In this document: piece after piece, positions 14,201 to 25,641 of the stretch
Layout: each line of letters begins with the position of its first letter
Numbering within the stretch: position 1 is the stretch's first letter
Assembly: GCF_001411555.2 (NCBI RefSeq)
Contig: NC_049909.1
Coordinates: 17,594,623 to 17,658,622 of the forward strand
Length of the DNA: 64,000 nt
Source: Juglans regia
Lineage: Eukaryota > Streptophyta > Magnoliopsida > Fagales > Juglandaceae
Direction: 5' to 3'
Notes under the pieces: generated by a model
The model's input: only the letters and a program-made list of their open reading frames with translations
Database searches by the model: none
What the model was told of the DNA's origin: nothing
Translations under genes and position numbers: made by a program

Positions 14201-14421
14201 AGCTTGTTTTTAGACCCATTACGCATAAGCTTGCTTTTGCATCCATCCAATTTCCTTCGCTTTCCAAGCTTATTTTGCAATAAATCCAAAGTGGTGCACT
14301 GTGGTATCATTGCTCGGTGAATTCCATTTAAATATGCAGGAAACATGGTCGACCGCTTTCTTTTTGGATCAAGCATAACTTTCTGTCTTCTATCCGATGC
14401 CTTCACGATTTTTGCTTCCAT
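8218..14421 (-). CDS. RCD1: RCD1-like WWE-PARP-RST protein, tandem copy 1
   Basis: Plant RCD1/SRO protein, a nuclear hub that binds many transcription factors through its RST domain and acts in oxidative-stress and hormone responses (family knowledge). Coding exons on minus: 14421-13259, 11764-11523, 10849-10749, 10588-10403, 10258-10163, 8292-8218. All introns are GT-AG and the total is 1863 nt, or 620 aa plus stop, against about 589 aa in Arabidopsis RCD1. The start is the ATG giving MEAKIVK, as in Arabidopsis; an upstream in-frame TTG is not used. Residues about 83-173 are the WWE domain ([35 protein letters not shown]). Residues about 285-470 are the PARP-like domain ([28 protein letters not shown]). 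Residues about 533-594 are RST ([26 protein letters not shown]). KRKR and KRRK near the N terminus are likely nuclear signals. The residue before YIIW, glutamate in active PARPs, is F. Confidence 0.93.
9075..9299 (-). mobile_element. SINE in the last intron of RCD1-like copy 1
   Basis: Same subfamily as 11165-11426, sharing TTTAACCAGTTT, GGGTGCGGTGCACGGGACC and the TGGGGCCACACC segment. The 5' head is truncated at CCCAAGTGG, and no target duplication is clear. Confidence 0.7.
11165..11426 (-). mobile_element. tRNA-derived SINE in intron 3 of RCD1-like copy 1
   Basis: On minus: GGGGTTGGCCCAAGTGG head and an AGGTTCAACACC B-box-like site. The body differs from the copy-2 SINEs after the head (GTGCGGTGCACAGGACC segment). 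The 15-bp flanking duplication ATATCATGTTATATA / ATATTATGTTATATA has one mismatch. Confidence 0.78.
12446..12720 (-). mobile_element. Retroposon 3' tail (LINE/SINE-like)
   Basis: On minus it ends TTGGCTACGCCTATTGATATTAATAAATTTTTACTTACC followed by a poly-A run (poly-T on plus), as retroposon 3' ends do. It lies in intron 2 of RCD1-like copy 1. Similar poly-T-headed tails occur at about 10603-10690, 15674-15775, 32985-33065 and 51215-51300. Confidence 0.45.
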
Positions 14422-14536
14422 TTCTATCTTGACCAATATCTATCCACAAGTCTAAATCTAAAAGCTCAACTATACAAGTAATATAAAAGTCTAGCTCTAA
14501 ACCAGTCTTGCAAAAACTGAACCATTATAGCAAACC

Positions 14537-17358
14537 CTGAAAGGTAGAAACTAGTTAGAATATCTGTGATATGTATAAAACCATCCTTCGAATTTTTTTT
14601 TAACTTGTATAAAAATGAAAGCCATACATAAGTCAACAAGAAAAGTTGAACCAGCAAAACAAATTAGAGGATGTCGACAGATTGATGTCATATTCAGACA
14701 GATGCACAAGCAATAGACACAATTGTGTGTGCTAAAAGAGTGGCCTTGGTAAAGAGGCAATTGACATGGTACAATTGTGATAACAGAAGTATGGGAGAGT
14801 ATGTCGTTATGTCAAGAGAAGTGCTCAGGAGTTTGTAGCAGCAATGATGGTTAGCGTTAAGCTCATTTCTTCATTGACAAGCAGATTTCTGGATTTAGCT
14901 TTATCACAATTAATGCTTAAAATCATCTCCAAGTTATATTCATTAAAATTGGTAACACTAAAAAATCTATCACCAAGATAGAAGTGAAGTGAACATTACC
15001 AAGAATCATATCAACATATGGTTCGCTGAACAGGATTACAAGTAATGCACTAATCAAAAACAAGTTCCAAATAAGTTCAATGAGCTCTCTCACTAACAAA
15101 TCAGTTTCAAAGAGGCAATATTTTTCCCTTTATTTTTGGATTTTCCTGTTTATTTTTGTATCTTCGTCCCTTTGAACCCACTGTTTATTGTTTTTAAAAC
15201 GTTAAGAGAGAAGAAATAAAACAGGCAATGAAAGTGAAGGAGGCATACGTTGAAACACAGATGATTTCTTACTTTTATTTTCTGGAACAGCAAGTTGAGA
15301 GACATTGGGAAGGGTCACTGGAAGTTGCAGAAACCTACAAGTCCCTTTACACATGGAATCTCTTTCTTCAAGTGAAACTTGTCACGATTTTTTTTTTTTT
15401 TTTGGAATAGGTATATGCTTGTCATAATTTTTTGGAATAGGTATATGCTTGTCACAATTTTAACCATCTAAGTCTTGGTTTCTGCCTTAATATATTATAT
15501 TAGTTTATATATTAATTAGAATGGATTATTTTCCCTTGAGTTTGAAAAACATATATTTCTCTTGCAAACACTAACTTTTGAAAACAAGCAATGAGCTAAT
15601 ACCACTTACATAACAGACATCATTACAAAAAATATTAAACACATCACTAACAGATTACCCATACGCTTGCATGGTTTTTTTTATCGGTAAACAATGTTTT
15701 ATTGATCATAAAATAGACAAAGGCCCAAGTAGAAACGACATATACAAGAGCATAGCCTAGGCATGCTAATTTAGTGATATGCTCATTCGCTTGCATGGTT
15801 CCACCATTGTTCGTTATAAATAGATAATCACTTTGGTTAATAATTCCATTTTATACTGACTCATGATTACATCCGGCATAAGGATGGACTATGCAAGTCA
15901 AACATGACTATCATGCTTATGTAAGGTGATACAGCTTTAAACAAGACCACATATACAATACTTCTAATGCATTGAAGATAATTATTTTACTTATTTACAA
16001 GTAAGAAATCTTCACTAGAAAGTGAAAAAACACAATCAAGTAAGCAGGCATAGAAGATATTTCAAAAAAATCGTACACAAATTTACATAGTAACCTCAGG
16101 AACAACACATACCTAGCACGGCAGTTAGCATTCATGATGTACATGTTCCTCTTTTCCATTACCTCAATAAAACTCAAGAAAGAAAATCCACTTTTTTAAT
16201 CTACAGCCCAAAAAAGCTCTGCACCTAAGAATAGCATCCATCCAATAACAAGTGTCAAAAAATTAAATTCCTATACAAATGGATTCATGGAATAAAGATA
16301 ATGATATAAAACAATAGCTTGTACTCTCAATATTGAACAAAAAGACGAAACTAAAACGTTATACAAAACAAGCACACGCTATATTCCAATTCTATCATTC
16401 AATTTATTCGCAACAAAAATATGGATTAATTTCCCGAAAAAGATAGCAGGACTCCAGTAGACACTCGAGTTCGCCCTTTTAACTATTCATTTTTTTCCCT
16501 TTTTTACTACCTAAAAGAGCGGTAGTTTGAAAGATGGAAAATTCGACTCCGTTTAGAATGGTTTCACTTAAGATATTTATTGAGTTTTGGGAAAAGAGAA
16601 AAAAAGTTAAATAAAAATATTATAAAATTAAAATTTTGTTTAAATATAATTTTATTTTGAAGTTGATAAAAGTTATATTAATTTTTGTATTTTATTTTGA
16701 AGTTTGTAAAAATTATATTGGTTTGTGTGTTTGGATAATAATTAAATAATGGTTGATGAAAAAATTTGAAATTGAAAGCGTTTGGTGCCTAGGATTCTAG
16801 GAATGAAATTATTAGAAATTTTAAGAATTTCATGTCTCCAGACTGTGTCCATACGTCCCCTTATTCTCTTCGAGCTTGGCGGCAACCAAACAATAAAAAA
16901 ATTATACATCACAATTTCGGGATTTGTATCCCTTTACTTAGTTAAAATTCGCATCTCTAATAACACAAAATTCATGTAACCCCGAAAAATAAAAATCAGA
17001 TCTGTTAAAAATATAATACAAATAATTAAATCTACATTTTCTGGTCTTCAAATCATAACATGAAACCCACTAGTTTCTGTACAAATATTTTTAAAAAAAT
17101 TATCCCAAAAACACAAACAGAAAATTTGTGCAATGAAACGAGAAAATTTCACGAAAGCAGCTCTTAAGTAGAGAAACATAACAAAAACGAGTCAAAAACA
17201 AGAATCAGTCGGAACCGGCCCCGATCTGTCCGATTTGAGCCCAAAACCAAAGAAAACAGAACCAAATCCCTTCTAGCAAAATAACCGAAAAAATGTCGAT
17301 TCCGCAAAGTTAAATTCACTTCCAGACAACGTCAGAACAGAGAGAGAGAGAGAGTTAC
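14537..17358 (-). other. Leader intron of RCD1-like copy 1 (no coding content seen)
   Basis: AT-rich, with no recognisable gene on either strand. It carries a poly-T-headed retroposon-tail-like stretch near 15674-15775 and a degenerate MITE near 16545-16770. A short GA run at 17340-17354 sits just inside the donor. Confidence 0.5.
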
Positions 17359-17575
17359 CTGCGATAAATAAAAAGATTTAGGGGGATCAGGGATTTGACA
17401 TCCAGGATAAAAAGCTTCCGACGACGAGAATTTAAAACCTAAACCCGTCCAGATAACAGAAGGCAACAGTATGGATGCGACGCCGTTAATAAATATGGAG
17501 CTGACTCTGGATCCCTCAAGTCGGCGGTCTTCGCCTCATAAGCTTGTTTGTCCTCCATAGTCTGTATCCCTATCT
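17359..17575 (-). other. 5'UTR exon of RCD1-like copy 1
   Basis: Reading minus, a purine/pyrimidine-mixed leader ends at a strong donor (GCAG then GTAACT) at 17359/17358. A matching acceptor (CCTTTCAG) lies at 14537, so the ATG exon would begin near 14536 and the leader intron would be about 2.8 kb. Copy 2 has the same arrangement, which supports it. The 5' edge is a guess; AT-rich sequence near 17590 could be the TATA region. Confidence 0.6.
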
Positions 17576-17871
17576 CTGTCTACTCTTTAATATTTTGCTT
17601 GGAGGAGAAGCAAAGGAAAGTGGGCAAAGATACAATTACCCGCAGGTTTTGATTTGTTGTCGTGACTGAATACGATTGGCCGCAGGCCTTGATTGACTCT
17701 TCGGTAATCGTTAGGTTGTGTTAGGAACTTACGATGCGCGTGCGGTCCACTTTGTCTACTTCTTTCTTTTTTTTTTTTTTTTTTGAACTACTTTCTTTGT
17801 TTTAACTTGTGGGAAACATCCTTCTCCCAAATAAAAAATCTGCTCAACCTCTTACTATTTACATAACTTCT

Positions 17872-18058
17872 TACTATTCAAATAAAAAATTAGATGAATT
17901 AAGATTAAAATTAAATAAAATATTATTATAAAATATTTTTTTAATATTATTTTTATTTTAAAATTTAAAAAAGTTGAATTATTTATTTTATTTTATATGT
18001 GAATTTGATAAAGTTATAATTATTAAATAAGATGAATTGTGAAAACAAACTAGGTCTA
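17872..18058. repeat. AT-rich MITE, GAGATGA family
   Basis: Carries TTAAATAAAATATTATTATAAAAT, then TTTATTTTATTTTATATGTG. Lies 300 bp upstream of the RCD1-like copy 1 leader. Confidence 0.45.
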
Positions 18059-18467
18059 AAAAAAATCAATGTTCAAGATATATTTTTTTAACATAATCAC
18101 ATATATATTTTATTAATTTACAAATTTGATTAATTACTTTTTATAAATATGTTTGATTAATTATTGAGTAAAAGAGCAAAAATATAAATTTGAATAATAT
18201 TAGATACAAATTTAGTACCTACAAAATGTGACACTTGATTTAAAAAAAATAATATGAATTCTTTTAAATGAATTACACTTTTTTTAAAAGATTTGATATT
18301 TGCACTTGTACAAATTATTTTTTTTAAAAAAAAAATTATTTTATCTCATTTAGTAAAATATAAATTCTGAGTTATATATGACAATAAATTTGATATTGAA
18401 GGGAAGAAATTAATTAATTTACTTTCCCCTTCAAATTATGAATCTCAAAACTTCCTTAAAAAAAGTA

Positions 18468-18682
18468 CGGTCTCATTTGAATTTAGAGTTGATCTCAACT
18501 CATTTCTTCTCATATCATATAATCATTATAAATTTTTTAAATTCTCACATAAAATATAATAAAAAATTTAACTTTTTTAAATTTTAAAATAATAATAATA
18601 TTAAAAAATAATATTTTATTTAACTTTTAACTTTTATCTTAATTCATTTTATCTCAATTTACCGTTCAAATCCCTCCTACGC
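18468..18682. repeat. AT-rich MITE, GAGATGA family, inverted
   Basis: Opposite orientation: CTCAACTCATTTCTTCTCATATCAT, then CACATAAAATATAATAAAA, then AATATTTTATTTAAC. Confidence 0.5.
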
Positions 18683-19179
18683 TAGCATTAGTCAAGTGGC
18701 ATGAAACCCGAAAATTGACTTAACAACCCCCCCGACAGCGACATGTATAATTGACGATTTTTGTTACAAACCATGATGGTTTATCAATATGAACTAACAA
18801 AATAATTAACATACTAGGATTGACTTTTACGGACTCTTAAATGGTTTAAATTTTAATCAAATGCTTGAGCTTATTATTTATTCATATATAACTTTAAATC
18901 ACAGCGCACAAATTGTCAGCTTTAGGCTCAGTTCTGTGAATTTTCTGATCAGCAAGCATCGAAAAAAATCATGAATAAAACTGAGATAAATCAAAGAAAT
19001 TTTCACGCAACTTAATAAAAGGAAAAGATGTTATTTTCAGTAAGGATGAGCTTTACACCACCTAATATGAAGTTGACACGTCAGTTCTTATTGTTTTGTT
19101 AAAAGAATACATAACACCGAATCATATTCTTAAAAGCACGTGATTTATTCGAGAAATAAAAAAGATCCCGGTGGTATTT

Positions 19180-19640
19180 TGTAATAGATTATAGTAAAAT
19201 ATAGTAGATTATGAGATGAATAATCTGTATTTATTCATAGTGACATTAGCTACACTTTCATCGAGGGAAAATACCTTCACAGAAGCAATGAACAATAGAA
19301 TATTCCAGATTATAGGACAAGTCCGTTCAAGACACTAATATACCCTAACAAGCAATTTACTGTAAAGTCCCTACATAACTGGGCCACAAGCCTTACAAAA
19401 GTAATTCAACTAACAACATAAAAGATAACATAGTCTGACCCACGTCATGAGCCCAATGCCTCTTCCCTTGAATCCGTATACTTCGCCTTTCCTCTAAACG
19501 GAAGCCTACAACAAGTCAGTCTCCCTTCAATGGCCCACGACAATACCTAGCCCATGACATCATAATACACTTAGGGTTTGATCTCATTTGCTTCAGATGT
19601 CTTCCTCGTGTTCTATTTCAGTTCCAGCCGCTATGTCACA
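19180..19640 (-). repeat. 3' LTR of the gypsy element
   Basis: 461 bp, TG...CA, pairing with 23499-23969. Counting by eye, the two LTRs differ at very roughly 8% of positions plus small indels, so the insertion is old. Confidence 0.9.
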
Positions 19641-20077
19641 ACTCCCATTCCCTTCAAAAAACCTTGCCCACAAGGTGGGAAAAATCTTAATAGAGATGAC
19701 GGTGCATCTCCCACATTGCTTCTTCCACAGTTTGGCTATGCCAACGAACCAAGATTTCAACCACAAGTTTGTTCTTTACCTTTTTAAGTCTTCAGTTCAA
19801 TACTTATTCAGGTTCAGCCTTGATGATTACGTGGTTGTCTACAGGGGTAATGTTGCTAAGGGAATCACCCCTTGACTGAGTTTAGCTTCAACCGATATAC
19901 AACCTCGCCGATCCTTTGCTCAACCTGATACAGCCCATAGAACCAAGGAGAAAGCTTAAAGCTTTGCCGGCGACTGATGGTGGATTGTCTGTAAGGCTGC
20001 AACTTCAAGAATACCCAGTCCCCGATTTGGTAAGTTTGCTCCTTTATTTTCCTATCCGCATATTTTCACATCCTTTC

Positions 20078-20640
20078 CTATGCCCTAACAAGGTTTTGCC
20101 TCAACAGGTTCCATAATTGCTCACGGGTCTTCAAGGTAACTTCTACCTCCTCTAATTTAGCCGTTTCCAACACATAGCTTGTTAGCTTAGGTGGTATATA
20201 CCCATATAATGCCTCAAAGGGAGTACACTTGTGGATGCATGCATACTCGAGTTGTAACACCACTCTGCTAACTCAATCCACTTAGCCCAATCCTTAGGTT
20301 TGTTCCCCACATAACATCTTAGGTAGTTCTCCACCCAACCATCAATAAAATCCATTGTAATGTCTGTCCACGGCCTTGAGGGAATGGATAGTGGTTATAA
20401 AAGGCCACTAGGAAGAGTGTTATCTACTCTCATCACTTGACACGTATCACACTTCTTAAGAAATGCCTTCACATATGCATTCTATCCAAGCCAATAAAAG
20501 CCCCTTTTTAGCCTGTGTAGGGTTTTGTCAAACCCCATATGTCCCCCCATAAGACTACTGTGAATTAATTCTAGCAACTTCTTAATAAAATCCTGATTAG
20601 CAAAGATCTACAACATGTTTTTGTAGAGCATTAATCCATT
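20078..20640 (-). pseudogene. Gypsy integrase remnant with internal deletion
   Basis: The zinc-binding part (IHSSLMGGHMGFDKTLHRLK) is followed by a degraded Cys pair and ITMDFIDGW, the start of the catalytic core. It then jumps straight to WAKWIELAEWCYN and PFEALYGY, near the core's end. Several hundred bases of core, including at least one catalytic acidic residue, are missing. Confidence 0.85.
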
Positions 20641-20694
20641 TTTTACTGCATCTGGACTCATCAACTCATTAGCTTGGTGCTTACTCTATAACTT

Positions 20695-21199
20695 TTACAG
20701 CTTCAAGTCCTCCCCATATAACCCCTTGATCTCATTCATCCAGTCCCAACTGGGTAAGGAAATAACTGATAATGTAATCTCAGTATCTCCTCCCTGCCTA
20801 GACAAGGCATCCGCTACAACATTCTCCCTTCCCCTTTTAAATTCTACCACAAAGTCATAGCCCAACAATTTTAAAATCCATTTCTGTTGCATTATGGTCC
20901 CAATCCTTTGATCAAGTAAGAATTTGAGGCTTTGATGATCAGTTTTGACCACAAAGGCATGGCCCAATAGGTAAGGTCTCAATTTTTGCACTGCTAAAAC
21001 TAGTGCAAAAAGTTCTTTCTCGTATGTCGACATTCCCACTGCCCGTCCCTTCAAGGCCTTGCTGAAAAAGGCTAAGGGTCTCCCCACCTTGCATTAAAAC
21101 AACACCAATGGCCTCAGCCGAGGCATCACACTCGATCACAAAGGGGGATTGAAAATCTGGTAATGCTAAAACAAAAGGCTGTGTCACTGCTATTTTCAA
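20695..21199 (-). pseudogene. Gypsy RNase H remnant
   Basis: Two overlapping frames: VIECDASAEAIGVVLMQ holds the first catalytic Asp, and a frameshift follows. The second frame reads YEKELFALVLAVQKLRPYL, TDHQSLKFLL and ENVVADALSRQ. Confidence 0.88.
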
Positions 21200-21361
21200 T
21201 TTATCAAACGCAGTCTGTGCGTCATCTTCCGACTTAAACTTTTCTTTCTTTTAAAGGTCAGTCAACTTGGCAGCTATGGCACCGTACCCCTTTATAAACC
21301 TTCTATAATATCCCGTGAGGTCTAGAAAACCTCTGAGATCCTTAACAAACCGTGGTTTAGG

Positions 21362-22020
21362 CTAATTCAACATAGCCTTAAGCTTCTCGGGGTCAGCCCT
21401 TACTCCATGACCAGAAATTAAGTGGCCCAAGTAGGATACCTCCTCACATCCAAAACTGCACTTGTTCAGCTTAGCGAACAACTTGTGTTGTCTTAAAGTG
21501 TCAAATGTAACCTTTAAGTGGTTCAAATGAGTTTCTGCATCGCGACTGTAAACCAATATGTCATTAAAAAAAAAAAAAACTAGAATGAATTTTCTGAAAA
21601 AAGGCTTAAAAACATGTTCATTAGACTCTTAAAAGTTGACGGTGCATTGGTTAAGCCAAATGGCATAACCAAGAACTCGTAGTGTCCCTCGTGAGTCCAA
21701 AAGGCAGTCTTGGGAATGTCATCTAGTTTTACTCTTATTTGATGATAACCCGACCTCAAGTCAAGCTTAGAGAAAACCTTGGCTCCATGTAACTCGTTCA
21801 GCAGTTCCTCTACCACTGGTATAGGATATTTATCCTTAACCGTAGCACTATTTAAAGCCCTATAATCCACGCACAGCCGCCATGTGCCATCTGTCTTCCT
21901 TACTAACAAAATCGAAGAGGAATAGGAGGTTTGGTTAGGGCGAATCACCCCTGAATCCAGCAACTCATTTACAATTTTCTCAATTTCATCTTTCTGAAAA
22001 TAGGGATAACGATAAGGTCA
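21362..22020 (-). pseudogene. Gypsy reverse transcriptase remnant
   Basis: Motifs include [25 protein letters not shown] and [12 protein letters not shown]. The YxDD-equivalent box is damaged: a long T-run frameshift precedes a degenerate FNDI. The thumb continues in another frame (FAKLNKCSFGCEEVSYLGH). Confidence 0.9.
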
Positions 22021-22318
22021 ACCAGAAATGGGATTAGTGTCTAGTTGTAAGGTAATGGTGTGGTCATTGGAACGGGTGGGAGGTAGGCCTTTTGGGGTGG
22101 CAAAAATATCTAAGTAGTTGTTGAGGAGGTGTTGCATGTTTTCGAGAATTTGGCTGGTTTGGTGATTGGTTGAGTTTTCAATAAATTGTAACATTATCTC
22201 CTTTTTTTCCATGTTGTTACACTTATGTATCCTCTTCAATCCATGTTTGGCCCGTGAGCCCCTTTAACTTCACTGCAGTTTGATGGTAATTAAATTGCAT
22301 GGTTAACTCTTTAAAGTT

Positions 22319-22595
22319 CTAAATAATTGGCCCCAAGCCCTGCAACCAGTGCACTCTAAGGACCATGTCACATCCAGCAAGCACTAGGACATACATATCC
22401 ATTACAAACACTGCCCCTTGAATGCCAACATGCACTCCATTCACTTTACCCTCACTGTCTACTAACTCCCAATTTGCAACTTTAACTCGAACCTTGTCAT
22501 CATCTATCACAGTGAGAGGAACCTGAGACATTACAGCTGGATTTAGGAAGTTGCGGATACTTCTTGAATCAATAAGTATAACAACCCATTTTCAT
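22319..22595 (-). pseudogene. Gypsy aspartic protease remnant
   Basis: Reads VILIDSRSIRNFL, then GCDMVLRVHWLQGLGPI, the retropepsin signature and its characteristic downstream phrase. The active site D-S/T-G is D-S-R here, so the protease would be inactive. Confidence 0.8.
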
Positions 22596-22754
22596 TTGGT
22601 TTTGACTGATTTTATGGATTGGTACTATAGTTTTGTTATGAGGTTGGTTTGGTTCTAAGTTGGAATGGTTCTATGGTGGCGGGGATTTAATGGTTACTGG
22701 TTCAGTGTAGTGGGAATAAACAGGTCATGTGTTTGGCTTTTTATGGAGGGCTAC

Positions 22755-23466
22755 ATTTTCCTTTTAGATTTTGGCAAGTCCATAGGTTGTAATCAAAGTG
22801 GTAGGGTTAAACATTATAACAGTAACTCAGTTTGTAAGTCTCAGACAAACCCCTCAATCTATTAGAAAGAGCTTCGAAGGCATATTTGTATTCTTCCACA
22901 ATGCCCACTTGTCGGAGCCTAGTGAGCTGCTCCATAGAATCGTCATAATTACTAGGGCCAAAACATACTAGGAGGGCATTTACAAACTCATCTCACCCCT
23001 TTAACACCCCTGATTCATCGAGATCTTGAAACCATACCAAAGTCTTCCCAATCATGTGAAAAGAAACTAATTCCAAATGATACTGTGGTAATATATTGTG
23101 AAATGTAAAAAACTGGTTCACCTTGTAAAGCCAGCCATGTGGATCATCCCCACCAAATAAAGGAAACTCAAGCCTCACAGATCTAGGTTGGATGTCGCTA
23201 GAATGAGGTACCACCTGTTGATCACTATTTTCTCCATTGTTGCTATTATTACCTGACTTATTTGCATTTCCCTTTTGCAGATCTGATGCCAACGCAGAGA
23301 ACTGTTGCATCATTGAGTCCATCTGCCTACGGACTACGAGGAGCTCGACGCCAATGGTGCTAAACTGTGGCTCAGTGTTCTTTATGTGCGATTTCGTGGA
23401 TCCCTTGAAGGAGGTGAAGCCATCGTGAAGATCTTTCAAACGAGTACCTTCTGCCATGGCTTGCAA
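22755..23466 (-). pseudogene. Gypsy gag remnant
   Basis: 157 open codons include the Retrotrans_gag core (RLEFPLFGGDDPHGWLYKV, HMIGKTLVWFQDL). Out of frame downstream are FEALSNRLRGLSE and TYGLAKI, the usual tail of this gag. The CCHC zinc-knuckle region that should follow is not recognisable. Confidence 0.85.
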
Positions 23467-23498
23467 AGTTGCAGGACCTTGGGCAATGTGATACCACT

Positions 23499-23969
23499 TG
23501 TAATAGATTATAGTAAAATATAGTATATTATGAGATAAATAGTAGCAATAATCTGTAGTTCCTCACAGTGACATTAGCTACACTTTCTTTGAGGGAAAGT
23601 ATCTCCACATGAGTAATGAACAGTAGAATATTCCAGATGATAGGTCAAGTCAGTTCAGGACACTAATATACCCTAACAAGCAATTTATTGTAAAGTCCCT
23701 ACATAACTGGTCCACAAGCCCTTTACAAAAGTAATTCAACTAACAACAAAAAGATAACATAGTCTGGCCCACGGCATGAGCCCAACGCCTCTTCCCTTGA
23801 ATCCGTATACTTCGCTTTTTCTCTAAACAGAAGCCCACGACAAGTTTGTCTCCCTTCAATGGCCCACGACAGCACCTAACCCATAACATCATAATATACT
23901 TAGTGTTTGATCTCATTTGCTTCAGATATCTTCCTCATGTTCCACTTCAATTCCAGCCGCCGTGTCACA
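23499..23969 (-). repeat. 5' LTR of the gypsy element
   Basis: 471 bp, TG...CA. It is followed on the minus strand by the tRNA-Met-type primer-binding site and then by the gag remnant. Confidence 0.9.
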
Positions 23970-23989
23970 TATTTTGTTTTAAATAATTT

Positions 23990-24140
23990 TTAAAAATTTT
24001 ATGTGCAGTCACTTGCCCACTCCACTGATATAATTGGTTGCATCGTTTCTTTGATATAAAATAACTGTTTTAGCCAATCACATCAGTGGAGTGCGCAATG
24101 AATATGTAAAAGTGACTACATGTAACAGAATTCATAATTT
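23990..24140. mobile_element. Short hairpin MITE beside the gypsy element
   Basis: Inverted arms: GCCCACTCCACTGAT on the left pairs with ATCAGTGGAGTGCGC on the right. Outside these, AAGTGACTACATGTAACAG pairs with the left GTGCAGTCACTT region. About 150 bp in all, starting some 20 bp after the right LTR. Confidence 0.65.
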
Positions 24141-25064
24141 TTGTATGAACATCAGCCTAGTTTAAGGGCTTGAACCAACCATGGACTCGATGGTTCCTAA
24201 GGGTCATGGGCGGTGTCATTCGGCCATAAGGGTGTTGACAAAATATCTAAGTAGTACATTTTGCTACTACAATAGCTAAGCTCCATCTCAAGGCTCGCTT
24301 CAGTCACCACCCCACTCTAATAGAAAAATGCTTGGGAGATCGAGAATGGTTGTGCCACTAAATTAACCGATATTTTTTTTTACTTAATGGTTAATGAATT
24401 ATTTTTTAGTGAGTTGGTAATTTTTTTAATATTTAAAGATGTTTAAAATTGATTGAAAAAATAAAAAGAAAAGAAAAATGCATTTGCACTTATTGTATCG
24501 GGGCACATTTCTCGTCCCCTTAGCATTGTCCACTCCAATAACCTTCATGCTTCACTAGTTCCCTCCCTCCCTCCCTATGTTAAGCATTTTCGATCTATTA
24601 AGCTCTGTTCTACACCACCGAAACAAATGGTATTAAACATGTGAGTTGAAACTATGAAAGTGGTAAGCTTTTGAAGTTTTGTATTGTTATTTAACTTTCA
24701 CCCAAATAGAATCATATATTTATTACTAGTAAGAGTGTTCAACCGGGTTTCAGACCGGATTTCTGGGTATACCCAGCCCGGAACCTGAGCTTCAAAATCG
24801 GGCCGAGTACACCCGAGTTATGACCCGGGCGGGTTTGCAACCCGAAAATCCGGGTTCTGGATTCAACATTTTTCTTCTTTTTTTTAATAAAAGCCTAAAG
24901 TATCTAATTTTTTTTAGGAAAAAAAATAATGTTATGAAGTTGAGCACTAATTTCAGAAGTTAAATGATAACAAGGATTAATAGATCCATAAATGATTACA
25001 AGCCATTTTTTCCTAATTACAGCTTATTGCTACATAATTAGATGGAATAAGGAAAGAAATAGTA

Positions 25065-25259
25065 TTGCCACTAAAGGCTAGTGCAAAGCCTATTGAGAAA
25101 GAATTGAAGAAAATAGAAAAAAATGTGAAATACTTGCAGAAGCAATTGACACTTGCACGCAAAAGAAAGAATGAAGCCTGTGAATGGATTCTTCAACTGA
25201 GGAAACTGCATGCTGAGGAGGTATTGTCACTTACAAAATTGCCTAATCTGAAGCTTTGA
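25065..25259 (+). other. Possible captured coding fragment (coiled coil)
   Basis: 64 codons, Lys/Glu/Leu-rich with a heptad look (ELKKIEKNVKYLQKQLTLAR, then EACEWILQLRKLHAEE). The composition is protein-like and unlike the surrounding AT-rich filler. I do not recognise the family. It lies inside the 24730-25834 TIR element, so it may be a piece of host gene picked up by the element. Confidence 0.35.
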
Positions 25260-25419
25260 ATTATATTTGAGAACCTTTTGAACAATTTAAACCTAGATCA
25301 GATCAGATCAAATAATTTTCAACCCAAATCCAGATTAGACTCACGAAAAAACCCATAAATCCAAACCCAAACCCAGATATGTTCGATATTTTTCTCACTT
25401 GGAAAGCCAAACCAAGAAA

Positions 25420-25602
25420 TCCAATGGAGAGAGAGAGAGAGGGAGATAGAAAGAGAGAGAGAGAGAGAGAGAAGACTCACGGATTTAGAGTTTTACTCAC
25501 GGATAGATAGAGATAGAAATCCAATGCGACGACGAAGATGCGACGATGGCAATGGGGTCGCGGCAAGGAGGCACAGACTTAAGGTTTTACTTTCTTGCAA
25601 GC

Positions 25603-25640
<38 letters not shown>
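25420..25640. repeat. GA microsatellites
   Basis: Three GA runs (about 25423-25442, 25453-25472 and 25610-25639) inside the TIR element. Confidence 0.9.

Positions 25641-25641
<1 letters not shown>

Larger units (their letters stand above)
17576..19174. other. Intergenic, upstream of RCD1-like copy 1
   Basis: Two AT-rich MITEs in opposite orientation (17872-18058 and 18468-18682). Otherwise I see nothing. Confidence 0.5.
19180..23969 (-). mobile_element. Ty3/gypsy LTR retrotransposon, full structure but dead
   Basis: The element is flanked by a 5-bp target duplication TATTT (19175-19179 and 23970-23974). Both LTRs begin TG and end CA. Its coding direction is minus. The primer-binding site next to the right LTR reads TGGTATCACA, which fits initiator-Met tRNA (usual TGGTATCAGA). 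A purine-rich tract (GAAGGGAATGGGAG) lies inside the left LTR. The order gag, protease, RT, RNase H, integrase is that of Ty3/gypsy. At 4.8 kb it is short for the group, and each domain is broken. Phrases such as [16 protein letters not shown] suggest a chromovirus-type lineage, but I cannot place it further. Confidence 0.93.
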
